This document shows positions 43,840 through 52,949 of a stretch of DNA of 64,000 bases, piece after piece (position 1 is the first letter of the stretch; every line of letters begins with the position of its first letter). This DNA is from Micromonospora noduli. Its GTDB lineage: Bacteria; Actinomycetota; Actinomycetes; Mycobacteriales; Micromonosporaceae. The notes below the pieces were generated by a model, which worked only from the letters and a program-made list of their open reading frames with translations, made no database searches and was not told where the DNA came from. The translations under genes and the position numbers were made by a program. The stretch covers positions 1 through 64,000 of the forward strand of contig NZ_PYAK01000027.1 in assembly GCF_003264365.1 (NCBI RefSeq), in the 5' to 3' direction.

Positions 43840-45048
43840 ATGGGGCGTATCTCGGGGATTCGGCGACCGGTGCCGATTGGTGAGGCCCAACGCACCACCC
43901 CGTTTGAGGTCTTCTTCGACTTGGTGTTCGCGTTCGCCTTCATCCGCGTGGCCACGTTCATGGCAGGGTCGCCGACGCCGCTCGTCCTGGTGCAGGGCCT
44001 GGTGTTCCTGATGCTGCTGTGGTGGCCCTTCACTACCTTCGCCTGGCTGGCCAACCGGGTTCGCGCCGACGTGGGTCTGGTCCGCGCCGGGCTGGTCGTG
44101 GTGATGGCCGCAATGTTGGTGGCCGCCTTGATCATCCCGTACGCGTGGGGGCACGGCAGATCGACGGTGTCCGAAGCGCTGACGGTGGCGGTGGCGTACA
44201 TCGTGATCCGGACCGTGTTTTACCTACTCAATTGGCACGTGGCCGTCGTTAACCCGCGAATCCCGGCGCCCGGCTTCCGCTATGCCATCCCGATCGCGGT
44301 GGGCTGGATTCCGCTGCTGCTCGGGGCGGTGCTCGGCGGGGCCACACAAACGCTGTTGTGGGCCGCAGCGTTCCTCATCGACTGCCTCGGTACCGCGTGC
44401 GTCTCGGTGTTCAGCAGAGAGCGATTTCGGTTGCGCAGTGCTAGCCACCTGTGCGACCGGCATGGCCTGTTACTGATTATCGCCCTGGGCGAGTCGCTGA
44501 TCGCGGTGGGCGCCGGCGCCGGATCGGCGGTCACCCGCTGGCCGGTCCTGATCGCCGCACTGCTCGCCGTGGGCATTGCCACGGCCCTGTGGTGGCTGTA
44601 CTTCGAGAACGCCGCCGCACCGGCCGGACAGGCACTGGCGCGCCTCCCCGACCAGGACCGCGTCCGGCCTGCCATCAGCGCCTACAGCCTGGCCCACTTC
44701 CCGCTCATCGCCGGGATCATCTACCTGGCCCTGGGCATCGAACTCGTCCTCGAGCACCTGGCCCACCACCCGTCGCAGCATCCTGCCGGGGCGCCGCTGG
44801 ATTGGACCTCCACAGCAGCCCTGTTCGGCGGCCCGGTCGTCTACCTCATCGGCCGGGGCCTGTTCCTCCGTTTCACCGTCGGACACACCCCACCCGCCCA
44901 ACTCGTCGCGGCCGGCATCATGCTCGCACTGCTTCCCGTCGCCCGGAGCCTGCCCGCCCTCGGCGCCTTCGGCGTGATCACCGCTGTCCTCGCCGCCCTC
45001 GTCTGCTACGAACGCATCATGTGGCAGCCGACCGCAGGTGCCAGATGA
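43840..45048 (+). CDS. Low temperature requirement protein A (LtrA) family
   Basis: 402 residues from ATG 43840, about ten membrane spans. LtrA signature FEVFFDLVFAFAFIRVATF (about 24-42) and a central LCDRHGLLLIIALGESLIAV (near 44450) are typical. Named for cold growth in Listeria, but the molecular role is undefined. It stands alone and is intact, between mobile-element remnants. Confidence 0.9.
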   Translation: MGRISGIRRPVPIGEAQRTTPFEVFFDLVFAFAFIRVATFMAGSPTPLVLVQGLVFLMLLWWPFTTFAWLANRVRADVGLVRAGLVVVMAAMLVAALIIPYAWGHGRSTVSEALTVAVAYIVIRTVFYLLNWHVAVVNPRIPAPGFRYAIPIAVGWIPLLLGAVLGGATQTLLWAAAFLIDCLGTACVSVFSRERFRLRSASHLCDRHGLLLIIALGESLIAVGAGAGSAVTRWPVLIAALLAVGIATALWWLYFENAAAPAGQALARLPDQDRVRPAISAYSLAHFPLIAGIIYLALGIELVLEHLAHHPSQHPAGAPLDWTSTAALFGGPVVYLIGRGLFLRFTVGHTPPAQLVAAGIMLALLPVARSLPALGAFGVITAVLAALVCYERIMWQPTAGAR

Positions 45049-45059
45049 TTACCCACCCA

Positions 45060-45400
45060 CACCCCATACCGTGAAAGACCAGCAATATCTCCGTGCCTTG
45101 GCCATCAGTCAGCGACGGCGTCCGGCTCAAGACGTGCCGTCCCGGCACAACCCAGGCCACCTGCGCCAGCTCCTCGCCGACGACGGTCAGCCTGCCGGGC
45201 CACCACCGATCGCCACCGGACCCGTCCAGGCCGGCACCCCGATCGAGGTCGAACGGCTCGTCAACGCCACCGGCCTGATCAGCCTCGCCGGAGCGGCAAC
45301 ACCCCCGTCGGCTACCACTTCGCCGGCAGGCGCGTCACCGTCCGACTCGACCGCGTGCTCATGCAGAGTGCGACGGCGTCGACGTTCGGTTGGAGTGTCG
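45060..45400 (+). pseudogene. IS481-type transposase C-terminal remnant
   Basis: One frame reads PSRHNPGHLRQLLADDGQ and GTPIEVERLVNATGLISLAG; after about 45298 a different frame continues with GYHFAGRRVTVRLDRVLMQ, the C-terminal beta region of IS481-like transposases. A frameshift splits the two. The catalytic N-terminal part is absent. Could derive from the same insertion that left the remnant at 42700. Confidence 0.6.
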
Positions 45401-45562
45401 CCGAAGAAGGTGCCGCCTGATCGACCCCGGACGACCGGCTGTCGCCAGTGGGTCCGGAGCCGCCGAGTTTCTTGAAGTTTTTCGGATCGGCGGCAACCTG
45501 CGGGTGGTGGATCGCATGTACCCGGATGTAAGCCAAGACAGCCACGATCCGGAGGACCTGAG

Positions 45563-46018
45563 ATGTCTACGCGTCTACGTTCGCTGTTACCCGTCGCCAC
45601 CGTCCTGTTCGGACTTGCCGCTTGTAGTTCCACGCCGTCTCCTACGCCGCCCGCCGCTGCTCCGCCCGCCGCTACGTCGACTCCCACTTCGGCTGCTCCG
45701 GTTGAGGTGGCCCCAGCCACTTCGCCCGCTGTGGCTGCGAAGGCGTCGGACCGTACGGCCGGGAGCGTCACGTGTCCCTCGGCGAAGGCCCTCGCGAAAC
45801 TGGTAGCACTGCCGAAGGGCTGGTATTTCGTTCCGTCGAGCGTGGAGTGCTGGAAGGGATGGGCGACGGCCGAGCCGGACGGTCCGAGCACCGGCGACGG
45901 CGTCTACCTGTTCCAACACAAGGCCGGCACGGGCTGGCGGTACCACAGCCAGGGCAGCGCTTACGACTGTAAGGATCTCGGTATCAACGAGCCTGCGCCG
46001 TTCTGCCAGTATCCCTAA
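45563..46018 (+). CDS. Lipoprotein, paralogue of the protein at 46663
   Basis: 151 residues from ATG 45563. Signal peptide with lipobox LAAC (Cys about 21), then a Ser/Thr/Pro/Ala linker (22-65) and a compact C-terminal domain (about 68-151) with three Cys: CPSAKALAKLVALPKGWYFV, ECWKGWATAEPDG and a final CKDL...FCQYP. The same domain is found in the gene at 46663. Possible extracellular sensor partner for the sigma factor gene between them. Confidence 0.82.
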   Translation: MSTRLRSLLPVATVLFGLAACSSTPSPTPPAAAPPAATSTPTSAAPVEVAPATSPAVAAKASDRTAGSVTCPSAKALAKLVALPKGWYFVPSSVECWKGWATAEPDGPSTGDGVYLFQHKAGTGWRYHSQGSAYDCKDLGINEPAPFCQYP

Positions 46019-46144
46019 GCCGTGGTGACCGAGGGTAGCGCGCTGGTCCGTACCGGCGACGGTATACGGCATAGTCGGCCCGGGCCGCATCGACGGACAG
46101 CGCCGCCGGAACGAATTTCGGCACACGGGGGGCACGAGCGGAGC

Positions 46145-46663
46145 ATGTCGAACTCCATAGACGAGCTTTTTCGCGAGTTCGTCCAGACCCGGTCGCCCGC
46201 GCTGCTGCGGACGGCGTTCCTGCTGACCGGTGACCGGCACCTCGCCGAGGATCTGGTACAGGATGCGCTGGCCCGCACTCATCGAGGCCGAAACCGGCTG
46301 GATGATCTCGGACACTTCGAGGCTTACACCCGCACGGCCATGTACCACCAGCATGTGAGCTGGTGGCGGCGCCGCAAGGTAGCCGAGTCCATGCCGGGCG
46401 ATCTCACCGACATGGCGCAGCCCGGCAGTGACCACGCCCGGCGTACCGATCTCAAGCTCGCGCTGCACAAGGCCCTTGCCCAACTCACCCGGAGGCAACG
46501 CGCCGTGCTGGTGTTGCGGTTCTTCGAGGACCGCAGCGAGGCCGAGGCCGCGGTTCTGCTGAACTGCTCGGTTGGCACGATCAAGAGCCAGACCAGCAAG
46601 GCGCTGGCCCGCATGCGAGAGATGGCACCCAACCTCCTCTCGGCCGTGATGGAGGAAGCCTGA
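46145..46663 (+). CDS. SigE-family (ECF) RNA polymerase sigma factor
   Basis: 172 residues from ATG 46145. Region 2: LLRTAFLLTGDRHLAEDLVQ, ending in HVSWWRRRK. Region 4: LALHKALAQLTRRQRAVLVL and SEAEAAVLLNCSVGTIKSQT. This matches the SigE-type ECF sigma factors abundant in actinobacteria. Its stop overlaps the next start (TGATG), so it is co-translated with a membrane-anchored protein that could act as its regulator. Targets unknown. Confidence 0.92.
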   Translation: MSNSIDELFREFVQTRSPALLRTAFLLTGDRHLAEDLVQDALARTHRGRNRLDDLGHFEAYTRTAMYHQHVSWWRRRKVAESMPGDLTDMAQPGSDHARRTDLKLALHKALAQLTRRQRAVLVLRFFEDRSEAEAAVLLNCSVGTIKSQTSKALARMREMAPNLLSAVMEEA

Positions 46664-47268
46664 TGACCGACAACCTCGGGCCGATGCGGCAGGCCATGTC
46701 CGATCTGGCCGAGCACGGCGGCAGAACCGACATGTACGAACGCGCCCTGCGCAAGTCGCGGCAGTCGCAACGGCGTACCGCGTTCACCACCGGCGCCGCG
46801 GTGGTGCTCGCCATCGGCGCCCCGGTCACCTTTGCCACCGTCAACCGGCCGGGACCGTCGACTCCGGTCGCGACCCAGCCGCCGGCACCCAGCGTCGCCC
46901 CGACCTCCGCGACTCCGAGCACGACGCCGTCGTCGACGCCAAGCGCGACGCCGAGCACGACGCCGTCGTCGTCGACGCCCTCATCCACGCGAACCAGTAA
47001 CCGACCCCAGTATCCCGACTGTCCCTCGGCGAAGACCCTAGAAAAACTGGTGAAGCTGCCTAAGGATTGGTATTTCGTGCCGTCGAGCGTCAGTTGCTGG
47101 CGGGCCTGGGCGACGGCCGAACCGGATGGTCCGATCACCGGCGACGGCGTCTACCTGTTCCACTACAGGGCCGGCGGGGGCTGGCGGTACCACAGCCAGG
47201 GCAGCGCCTTCCATTGCGAAGACCTGGGGATCACTTCCGGCAACCCGCCGTTCTGCGAGATGGACTGA
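46663..47268 (+). CDS. Membrane-anchored protein coupled to the sigma factor
   Basis: 201 residues from ATG 46663. Cytoplasmic N-terminus (1-45, with RQAMSDLAEHGGRTDMYERA), one span (about 46-65), a Thr/Ser/Pro-rich linker (70-115), then an extracellular domain (118-201) closely similar to that of the lipoprotein at 45563: CPSAKTLEKLVKLPKDWYFV, SCWRAWATAEPDGP, GWRYHSQGSAFHCEDL. The topology is that of an anti-sigma factor, but no zinc-binding anti-sigma motif is seen. Role as sigma regulator is inferred from coupling. Confidence 0.82.
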   Translation: MTDNLGPMRQAMSDLAEHGGRTDMYERALRKSRQSQRRTAFTTGAAVVLAIGAPVTFATVNRPGPSTPVATQPPAPSVAPTSATPSTTPSSTPSATPSTTPSSSTPSSTRTSNRPQYPDCPSAKTLEKLVKLPKDWYFVPSSVSCWRAWATAEPDGPITGDGVYLFHYRAGGGWRYHSQGSAFHCEDLGITSGNPPFCEMD

Positions 47269-47462
47269 AGCGTCGTGGACCAACTACCTACGGCCCAGCG
47301 TGACGCTCGGCCGCGGGCTCCCGCCTTAGTCCGGTGAGGTCCAGGTCCGCCGGCCTCGCCGGCACATCGATGCTGAGAAAGAGATGCTCAAAGGGACTAG
47401 CCAACGAACCGGCCGGGTGGGTTGCCCCACCCGGCCGGTGTCCGGATCCCTGCAAGCAGGCT

Positions 47463-50258
47463 CTAGTGCTTCTTGAACACCGGCATGGTGTCCAGCGTGG
47501 TGGTGATGTTCTGCGTGGTGCCGCCCCGGTACGTCTTCCCGGTGAAGATGTCGGTCCAGCTGTTGCCCGGCGGGAACCACACCGACGTCGTGGCGGTGGT
47601 GCCTGGCGTCGTCACCGGTGCCACCAGGTAGTCCGGGCCGTAGAGGTACTGGGAACCGGCGGTGGCGTACGCGGCCTGCTCATTCGGGTACGCCAGGTAC
47701 ATCGAGCGGACGATGGGCGTACCCGTGCGGGTGGCCTCCTTGGCGGCGGCGTAGGTGTACGGCAGCAGCTTTTCCCGCAGGTTCAGGAACTTCTTGGCCG
47801 ACGCGTTCGCCGCCGGGCCGTACTGCCAGGGCAGCCGGTCACTGTGGTTGGAGTGCAGCCGGTCGATCGGCTGGAACGTGCCGAACTGCACCCACCGGGC
47901 GTAGAGGTCGTCGGGCAGCTTGGTGCTGCCCGGTTCGCTGCCCGGCTCCTGGAGGCCGCCGGTGTGCCCGCCGATGTCGTGGCTGACCGCGGCCAGCCCG
48001 GTCGCGGCCGACTCGCCCGGCGTGTAGCCGACCTCCATCTGCAGCGTTGACCAGTCGGAGGTGGTGTCGCCGGTGAAGTGCAGCGTGGTGCGCTTGTCGG
48101 CCCACGGTCCGGTCGACACCGGGGTCGGGCTGCTGTAACCACCGGCCTGCAACGAGCCGTACGCCCGGGAGAACGCGAAGCCGGTCTTGTCGGCGTACTG
48201 CTGGTTGATCCACGCGTCAGCGGTCACTCCGGCGAGCGAGGACTTCGTGTTGTCGCAGCACCAGTCCAGCCACCACAGGTCCGGGCCCTTGGTGCCCTTC
48301 GGCAGCATCCCGTCGTGGAGCTGCATGTACGCAGTGAGCTGGTCCGGGTCGCCGAAGTCGAACGCGTAGCAGTCGGGGCCGCCGTTGCAGCCGACGCGCT
48401 GGAGCTTGCCCTTCGCGGTGGCCTGCGCCTGCGCGAACTTCGGGTCCGAGCCGAGGATGCTCGGGTGGATGTTGATGCCGGTGTGCAGGCCCTGCTTCCT
48501 GGCCCAGTCGAAGAACGCCTTCGGGTCGGGGATGCGGGTGGGGTCGATGCTCCAGCCGTTCCACTTGTCCGGCGCCTTGACGTCGGTGTCGAGGACGAGC
48601 ACATCCAGCGGGACACCCTCGGCCTTGGCCCGGGTCACCAGGTTCTGGAACTCGGTGGCGGTGCGGTCGTAGTACTCGGAGTACCACACCCCGTACGCCC
48701 ACTTCGGCAGTAGCTTCGTGGGCCCGGTGAGGGTCGACAGGTCCGACAGAGCACGGGTGAAGTCCTGCCCGTACGCGAAGACGTAGCCGTCCTGCTCGGC
48801 GGCGGGCCGGGGCTTGGTGTTGCTCAGGGCCGAGGCCGAGTCGTCGAGCAGGTACCAGCCGTCCTGGTAGAGCAGGCCCGGAGCGGTGAGGGCGGAACCG
48901 GTCACGCCGTCCAGGCCCCGGCGGTAGCCGCCGAGCGGCGCGTGCGGGGCGAGCAGCGGGGAGCCCTTGCTCGTGACGGCGACCGTGTCCACGTTGACGT
49001 TGCAACTGGCGTCCGTGGGGCAGCCCAGCGTCACGGTGTTGGTGCCTCGGTCGAGGTGGACCGGGACGGGAACGGTGTTCCAGTAGTCCCACCCGCTGGT
49101 CGGCGGAAGGGTCGCCGTGACCGGCGCAGCCGTTCCCGCGGTGACCGACATGGTGCGCGTCTGGGTCGGCTGGGCGCCAGCCTGGCCGTTGGCGTAGCGG
49201 ATCTGTACCTGGTAGTCACCGGCGGACGGAACATCCGTCACTGTGAGCGTGTCGGCGGACGTGGTGCTTTCCAGGCCGGCCAGGAATCCCGTACCGGAAG
49301 CGCCGTTGTGGTCGTTCGCGGGCCTCGCGCCGCCGGTCAGCGCGCCGGTCTCGGCCTCTCCCAGCGTGCCGAACCGCAGGGGCTGCGGCTGGGGCGGGGT
49401 CGGCGCCGGGAACGAATCGCCCGGGTTGACCACCGCGAGGCTGTCGACGTTCACGTTGCCGGAGTCGTTGGGACCCCGTACGACGCTGATCTCGTGCCGG
49501 CCCGCGGTGAGGTCGACCGGCACGTTGGCCAGGCCCCAGGTGTCCCAGTTCGCGGTGGGCGGCAGCGTCAGCGTGTGGCCGGCGTCGCCGTCGACCTGAA
49601 CAGTCAGGGTGCGGTCCACGTTCTGGCCGTCGCCACCGGTGCTGTTGGCGTAGCGGACGGCGAGCTGCTTCGTGCCGCCCTCGGGAGCGTCGAGCGCGAA
49701 TTTGATCGAGTCGCCCGACGAGGCGAAGCCGGCCGCGAAGCCGCGTCCGGTGAATCCCCTGTGGTCGGTGGCCACGCCGGGCCCGTTCAACTGCAGCGAT
49801 TCGGCCTCGCAGAGCGCCCCGAACGCGCAGGCCGGGGCGGTGTGGCCGGCCCACGGTTGCCCCTGCACGGTCTGCTTGCCGGCCTTGAGCTGCACCGTGA
49901 GGTTGTCGGCGGTGAACGCGCCCGAGCCGACCCGGTAACGCAACGTCATCGCGCCGGTGTCGAGGGTGAGCCAGCCGTGATCGACGTGCTTGGTAAAACG
50001 CGTACGGGGGAAGTCATCGCGCCCGATGGCGTTGAACGTGGCGGCGTCGGTGAACCTGCCGTCCTTCTGGTACTCGGTGCGGATCAGGGTCGGGGACAGC
50101 ACTTCGAAACGTGCGTCACCCGACCGTACGGCTCCGTCTTGCGCCCGGTGGCGGCTGGCCTGGGCCGGCGCGGACGGGGCGAGCGCCAGCCCCGTGATGA
50201 GAATGCCGACTGCGGCGACTGCTGTCGCGCTGCGGCGGGGTGAGTTCCGATAGAGCAA
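47463..50258 (-). CDS. Secreted GH31 glycosidase with two CBM35-like modules
   Basis: 931 residues from TTG 50258 (GAGGAG upstream). Signal peptide (about 1-34). A GH31 N-terminal strand region (50-125) is followed by two related CBM35-like modules (about 147-285 and 300-430; each has EAE, a G-F-x-A-G loop and NVNVD), then the catalytic barrel from about 450. WWLDWCCDN (near 48270) gives a candidate nucleophile Asp and FTGDTTSDW (near 48090) a candidate acid/base. Likely alpha-xylosidase or alpha-glucosidase on plant polysaccharide. No sugar operon is adjacent. Confidence 0.9.
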   Translation of the reverse strand: MLYRNSPRRSATAVAAVGILITGLALAPSAPAQASRHRAQDGAVRSGDARFEVLSPTLIRTEYQKDGRFTDAATFNAIGRDDFPRTRFTKHVDHGWLTLDTGAMTLRYRVGSGAFTADNLTVQLKAGKQTVQGQPWAGHTAPACAFGALCEAESLQLNGPGVATDHRGFTGRGFAAGFASSGDSIKFALDAPEGGTKQLAVRYANSTGGDGQNVDRTLTVQVDGDAGHTLTLPPTANWDTWGLANVPVDLTAGRHEISVVRGPNDSGNVNVDSLAVVNPGDSFPAPTPPQPQPLRFGTLGEAETGALTGGARPANDHNGASGTGFLAGLESTTSADTLTVTDVPSAGDYQVQIRYANGQAGAQPTQTRTMSVTAGTAAPVTATLPPTSGWDYWNTVPVPVHLDRGTNTVTLGCPTDASCNVNVDTVAVTSKGSPLLAPHAPLGGYRRGLDGVTGSALTAPGLLYQDGWYLLDDSASALSNTKPRPAAEQDGYVFAYGQDFTRALSDLSTLTGPTKLLPKWAYGVWYSEYYDRTATEFQNLVTRAKAEGVPLDVLVLDTDVKAPDKWNGWSIDPTRIPDPKAFFDWARKQGLHTGINIHPSILGSDPKFAQAQATAKGKLQRVGCNGGPDCYAFDFGDPDQLTAYMQLHDGMLPKGTKGPDLWWLDWCCDNTKSSLAGVTADAWINQQYADKTGFAFSRAYGSLQAGGYSSPTPVSTGPWADKRTTLHFTGDTTSDWSTLQMEVGYTPGESAATGLAAVSHDIGGHTGGLQEPGSEPGSTKLPDDLYARWVQFGTFQPIDRLHSNHSDRLPWQYGPAANASAKKFLNLREKLLPYTYAAAKEATRTGTPIVRSMYLAYPNEQAAYATAGSQYLYGPDYLVAPVTTPGTTATTSVWFPPGNSWTDIFTGKTYRGGTTQNITTTLDTMPVFKKH

Positions 50259-50449
50259 GATGCGCTCCTCGTCTCAAATGGAGGAAATGAGTCGATGACA
50301 ACGCTGTCACTCGCTCGAAACGCATGTCAACGGGCCTCGGAGGGTGTCCCTTCTCTCTTTCGTCACCTGCCGTACTCGTCCGGCAGGCGTCGCTGCGCAC
50401 GGTGACGAAGACGGGCCGCCAGGTTGTGGGCTACCGCCCGACCACCAGC

Positions 50450-50821
50450 TCAGACGTACGGGGTCCAAGGCTCGGGCTGTTCGGCGTCCCAGCCCAGCTT
50501 GTCGAGTGCGCGCAGGACCGCGCCCGCGCGGGGAGTCCAGAAGAGCAGGATCTGGTCGCGTCCCTCGACGTCGAACCAGACGGCGGTCGCCGGCAGCGGG
50601 AACCGTCGGTGAAACGGATGGTGCGCCAGCGCGGCCACGTAAAAGTGCTCCAGGGTGTCCGATCCGGTGCGCGACGTGAAGGTCAGGGTGCTGTCGTCGG
50701 CGTGCAGCTTCACTGTCGGCCAGGCCATTCGTCGGACGGCTCTGAGGGGGTTGCCTCGGGTGAAGTCGAGGCGGTCAACGTAGGTGAGTCCGCCGCGCGC
50801 ATCGAAGGTCTCCGAGATCAT
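50450..50821 (-). CDS. Hypothetical protein
   Basis: 123 residues from ATG 50821. Beta-rich, protein-like sequence (WPTVKLHADDSTLTFTSRTG, FPLPATAVWFDVEGRDQILL, FWTPRAGAVLRALDKLGWDA). No signal or span. The fold could be PH-like, but this is only an impression. First of three minus-strand hypotheticals (50450, 50870, 51358), possibly co-transcribed. Confidence 0.68.
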   Translation of the reverse strand: MISETFDARGGLTYVDRLDFTRGNPLRAVRRMAWPTVKLHADDSTLTFTSRTGSDTLEHFYVAALAHHPFHRRFPLPATAVWFDVEGRDQILLFWTPRAGAVLRALDKLGWDAEQPEPWTPYV

Positions 50822-50869
50822 CGTGAGATGGTACGGCGGGTACCAAGGACGAGGCCGCAGCGGCGGCAG

Positions 50870-51340
50870 CTACCAGATAGGCGCGCGCTCGTCGATGAAT
50901 CGAGGCGGTTCACCGAGGAAGGTGTCGGCCGGAACTGCGCCATGTGCCAGGTTGAGCGTGTCCAAGCGGTACAGCCAGGCGCCGTCAGACGTCCCGGTGA
51001 AGCGGTAGTTGATCTGCCAGCGCAGCCATTCGCCGTGAGCGAGTCGCACCGCGGGCGGCCGGCGATGACGCCGCGGCCTACCCCAGGCCGACGCGAGCAG
51101 TTCAACCCGGAGTTGACCGTCCACCAGCCGGAGACGCACACCGCTCCGGTACGACACGCGTCGCAGGCCCTCGCGAGGCTCGAACCCATCGGCCTCCGCC
51201 ATGTCCACCTCGTGGGCGAGCGGCGCGGCCCGTGCCGGCAGGGCGAACGCCACCGGTACGGCGTTACGCCGGGTCGCCTCGGCTCCGCCGCGCGAACGCT
51301 TGGTCCACGACGTGCGAACCCACTGCACGACAGCATCCAC
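50870..51340 (-). CDS. Hypothetical protein
   Basis: 156 residues; the start could be the ATG at 51340 or a GTG slightly downstream. Beta-rich, with RVSYRSGVRLRLVDGQLRVE, VRLAHGEWLRWQINYRFTG and a C-terminal AWLYRLDTLNLAHG. No family recognised. Between two other hypotheticals on the same strand. Confidence 0.6.
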   Translation of the reverse strand: MDAVVQWVRTSWTKRSRGGAEATRRNAVPVAFALPARAAPLAHEVDMAEADGFEPREGLRRVSYRSGVRLRLVDGQLRVELLASAWGRPRRHRRPPAVRLAHGEWLRWQINYRFTGTSDGAWLYRLDTLNLAHGAVPADTFLGEPPRFIDERAPIW

Positions 51341-51357
51341 CCGGCGATACTCGGCCG

Positions 51358-51864
51358 CTACCTGTCCTGACGCAAGCCGGATTCGCCCACCCAGCGTTTC
51401 AACACGACGGGCTCCTCACTCGGGGCTGGCCACACCTGCACGCGCAGCCGCTCCATCGTCTGCAGGGCTTCGTCAGAGTCGACCCCCAAGCGCTCCGCCT
51501 CGGCGAGATTGCTGCTCGCTGCCCGGACACGAACGGGCCCTATCGGCACCCGGACCCTCACGGCATCCGGCTCGTAATCGGTGCAACCCATGACCACGAT
51601 GCGGCCCGACCGAACCTGCATGCTCCCCTCGACCACATGGTCGTAGTCGGCGAGGTCGGCGGCGGGCTGAGCGTCCAACACCTCGACTCTTACTGCGACC
51701 GTTACGTTGACCGACGTGCCGATGGCCATCGCGTCGTCGACCACGGCCAGCCGGTCGACCACCGCCTGGTCCGTCCATGCCTCGCTCAGCTCGCCCGGCG
51801 ACCCGTCGTCGCTCAGGTGGATCTGGTGGTAGTCCGCGAAAAGCTCCACGTCCAACGAATCCAC
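51358..51864 (-). CDS. Hypothetical protein
   Basis: 168 residues from ATG 51864. Acidic; DVELFADYHQIHLSDDGSPG at the start, then VNVTVAVRVEVLDAQPA and DYDHVVEGSMQVRSGRIVVM, suggesting a beta-sandwich. Similar hypothetical proteins occur widely in actinobacteria but have no assigned function. It is upstream of 50870 on the same strand. Confidence 0.7.
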   Translation of the reverse strand: MDSLDVELFADYHQIHLSDDGSPGELSEAWTDQAVVDRLAVVDDAMAIGTSVNVTVAVRVEVLDAQPAADLADYDHVVEGSMQVRSGRIVVMGCTDYEPDAVRVRVPIGPVRVRAASSNLAEAERLGVDSDEALQTMERLRVQVWPAPSEEPVVLKRWVGESGLRQDR

Positions 51865-51904
51865 GCCACGCTCCTCTGTCGATCTGCCTGCGATGATCTA
51901 GTAC

Positions 51905-52150
51905 ATGACTCGACGACGCGCAGACAAGTTGGCGAATGCGGTCGGTCTCGTGACGCTCGGCTTCGGTGTGGTGTTGACGGCCATGCCACGACGCAGCGCG
52001 GCAGCCCTCGGCTGGGTGGTCGCCCCGTCCTGGCCCGAGGGGTCGGTTTGACTGATCTCGTCGTCGGTTCCGGCGTCTTGTGTGGGCACCCCCCGTTGGC
52101 TGACGAGTCCGACAAGCGTTCCGGCAGAGTCCGCACTGCTGACAATGACG
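51905..52150 (+). pseudogene. Frameshifted small membrane protein
   Basis: ATG 51905 starts MTRRRADKLANAVGLVTLGF and GVVLTAMPRRSAAALGW, the opening of small actinobacterial membrane proteins. It stops at 52051, but a second frame continues from about 52020 with LARGVGLTDLVVGSGVLCG, the expected next segment. A small indel near 52020-52040 therefore broke the gene. The last ~100 bases match nothing clear. Confidence 0.5.
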
Positions 52151-52343
52151 ACGGCCCGAGAACAGGACGGTCTGCCGTCGAGCGTCGGCTAGCCGACAGT
52201 CAATTGCCGAAGGCTGGTAAAGCACATCAAAAGGCGCTGTTTATCGACGTTAGGTGGGGCGGGCAAACCGAAGGGCTGGCTAGAACTGTGAACTCGACGG
52301 ATATAGTCCTTTCGAGAGACACTCCATCGTAGAGGGAGCTGCT

Positions 52344-52517
52344 ATGCCAGACGTCCCGCCTGCTCAGCCGAACTACGCCGAGGTTCGCAGGGCAGAGGAT
52401 CAGAAAAAGTACGCCGAAGAGCAGCATCGCCTTCGCAAGAAAGAAGAGGAAGACCGCCAGAAGGCCCTTGTCGCCGAGTCTCGGCGCCGGGCAGCGGAAA
52501 ACGGGCAGAGTCGCTAG
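52344..52517 (+). CDS. Small highly charged coiled-coil protein
   Basis: 57 residues from ATG 52344 (GAGGGAG upstream). Starts MPDVPPAQPNYAEVRRAEDQ, then an uninterrupted Glu/Lys/Arg helix (KKYAEEQHRLRKKEEEDRQK), so a soluble helical protein is expected. No family known. It precedes the gene at 52569 by 51 bases on the same strand and may be co-transcribed. Confidence 0.6.
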   Translation: MPDVPPAQPNYAEVRRAEDQKKYAEEQHRLRKKEEEDRQKALVAESRRRAAENGQSR

Positions 52518-52568
52518 CTGCGACATCGCCGCTCTCGTGAGATGACCCAAAAGGAGGCGTGACGCATC

Positions 52569-52949
52569 ATGCAAACCGAGTCCGTCATCGTGGAGACCGC
52601 AATCCCTCTAGCCGAGGCGGCGGCAATACTCAACGTAGCGCTAGCCGGCCACAAGGCCACTATTGAACCCTTGACGGCCAGCAACAACCCCCTTGATCAG
52701 CTAGGCCATCAGCCCGACGTCGCATTGTTGGCCTCCCGTAAGGGCCCCAGGGGCGCATGGGGCGTCCGGGTCTACCTGACAGATTACGGGGATCGTCGTG
52801 AGATCCACCTGGAGGCACTCGGCGACGGTGGTTTTTCCCGCGCCTTCCATGGCATCAAGAACACCTTTTCTCTGTCGAAGAGCCTGGCCAAGGCGCAGGC
52901 ATTGGCCGCCAATGTCGTGAATTCCGACGCGACTGCGGTCGTTCGATAG
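52569..52949 (+). CDS. Hypothetical protein
   Basis: 126 residues from ATG 52569 (GGAGG upstream). A strand-helix start (VIVETAIPLAEAAAILNVAL), a central YLTDYGDRREIHLEALGDG and a C-terminal helix (FSLSKSLAKAQALAANVVNS). Soluble; function unknown. Follows the small charged protein. Confidence 0.65.
   Translation: MQTESVIVETAIPLAEAAAILNVALAGHKATIEPLTASNNPLDQLGHQPDVALLASRKGPRGAWGVRVYLTDYGDRREIHLEALGDGGFSRAFHGIKNTFSLSKSLAKAQALAANVVNSDATAVVR

Noticed and set aside
46900..47000. Short tandem repeat ACGCCGTCGTCGACGCC-like tract
   Set aside because: It is the coding sequence of the Ser/Thr/Pro linker of the membrane-anchored protein, so ordinary low complexity.
48942..50243. Plus-strand frame opposite the GH31 gene
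   Set aside because: Gly/Arg/Val-rich antisense reading of the carbohydrate-binding modules.
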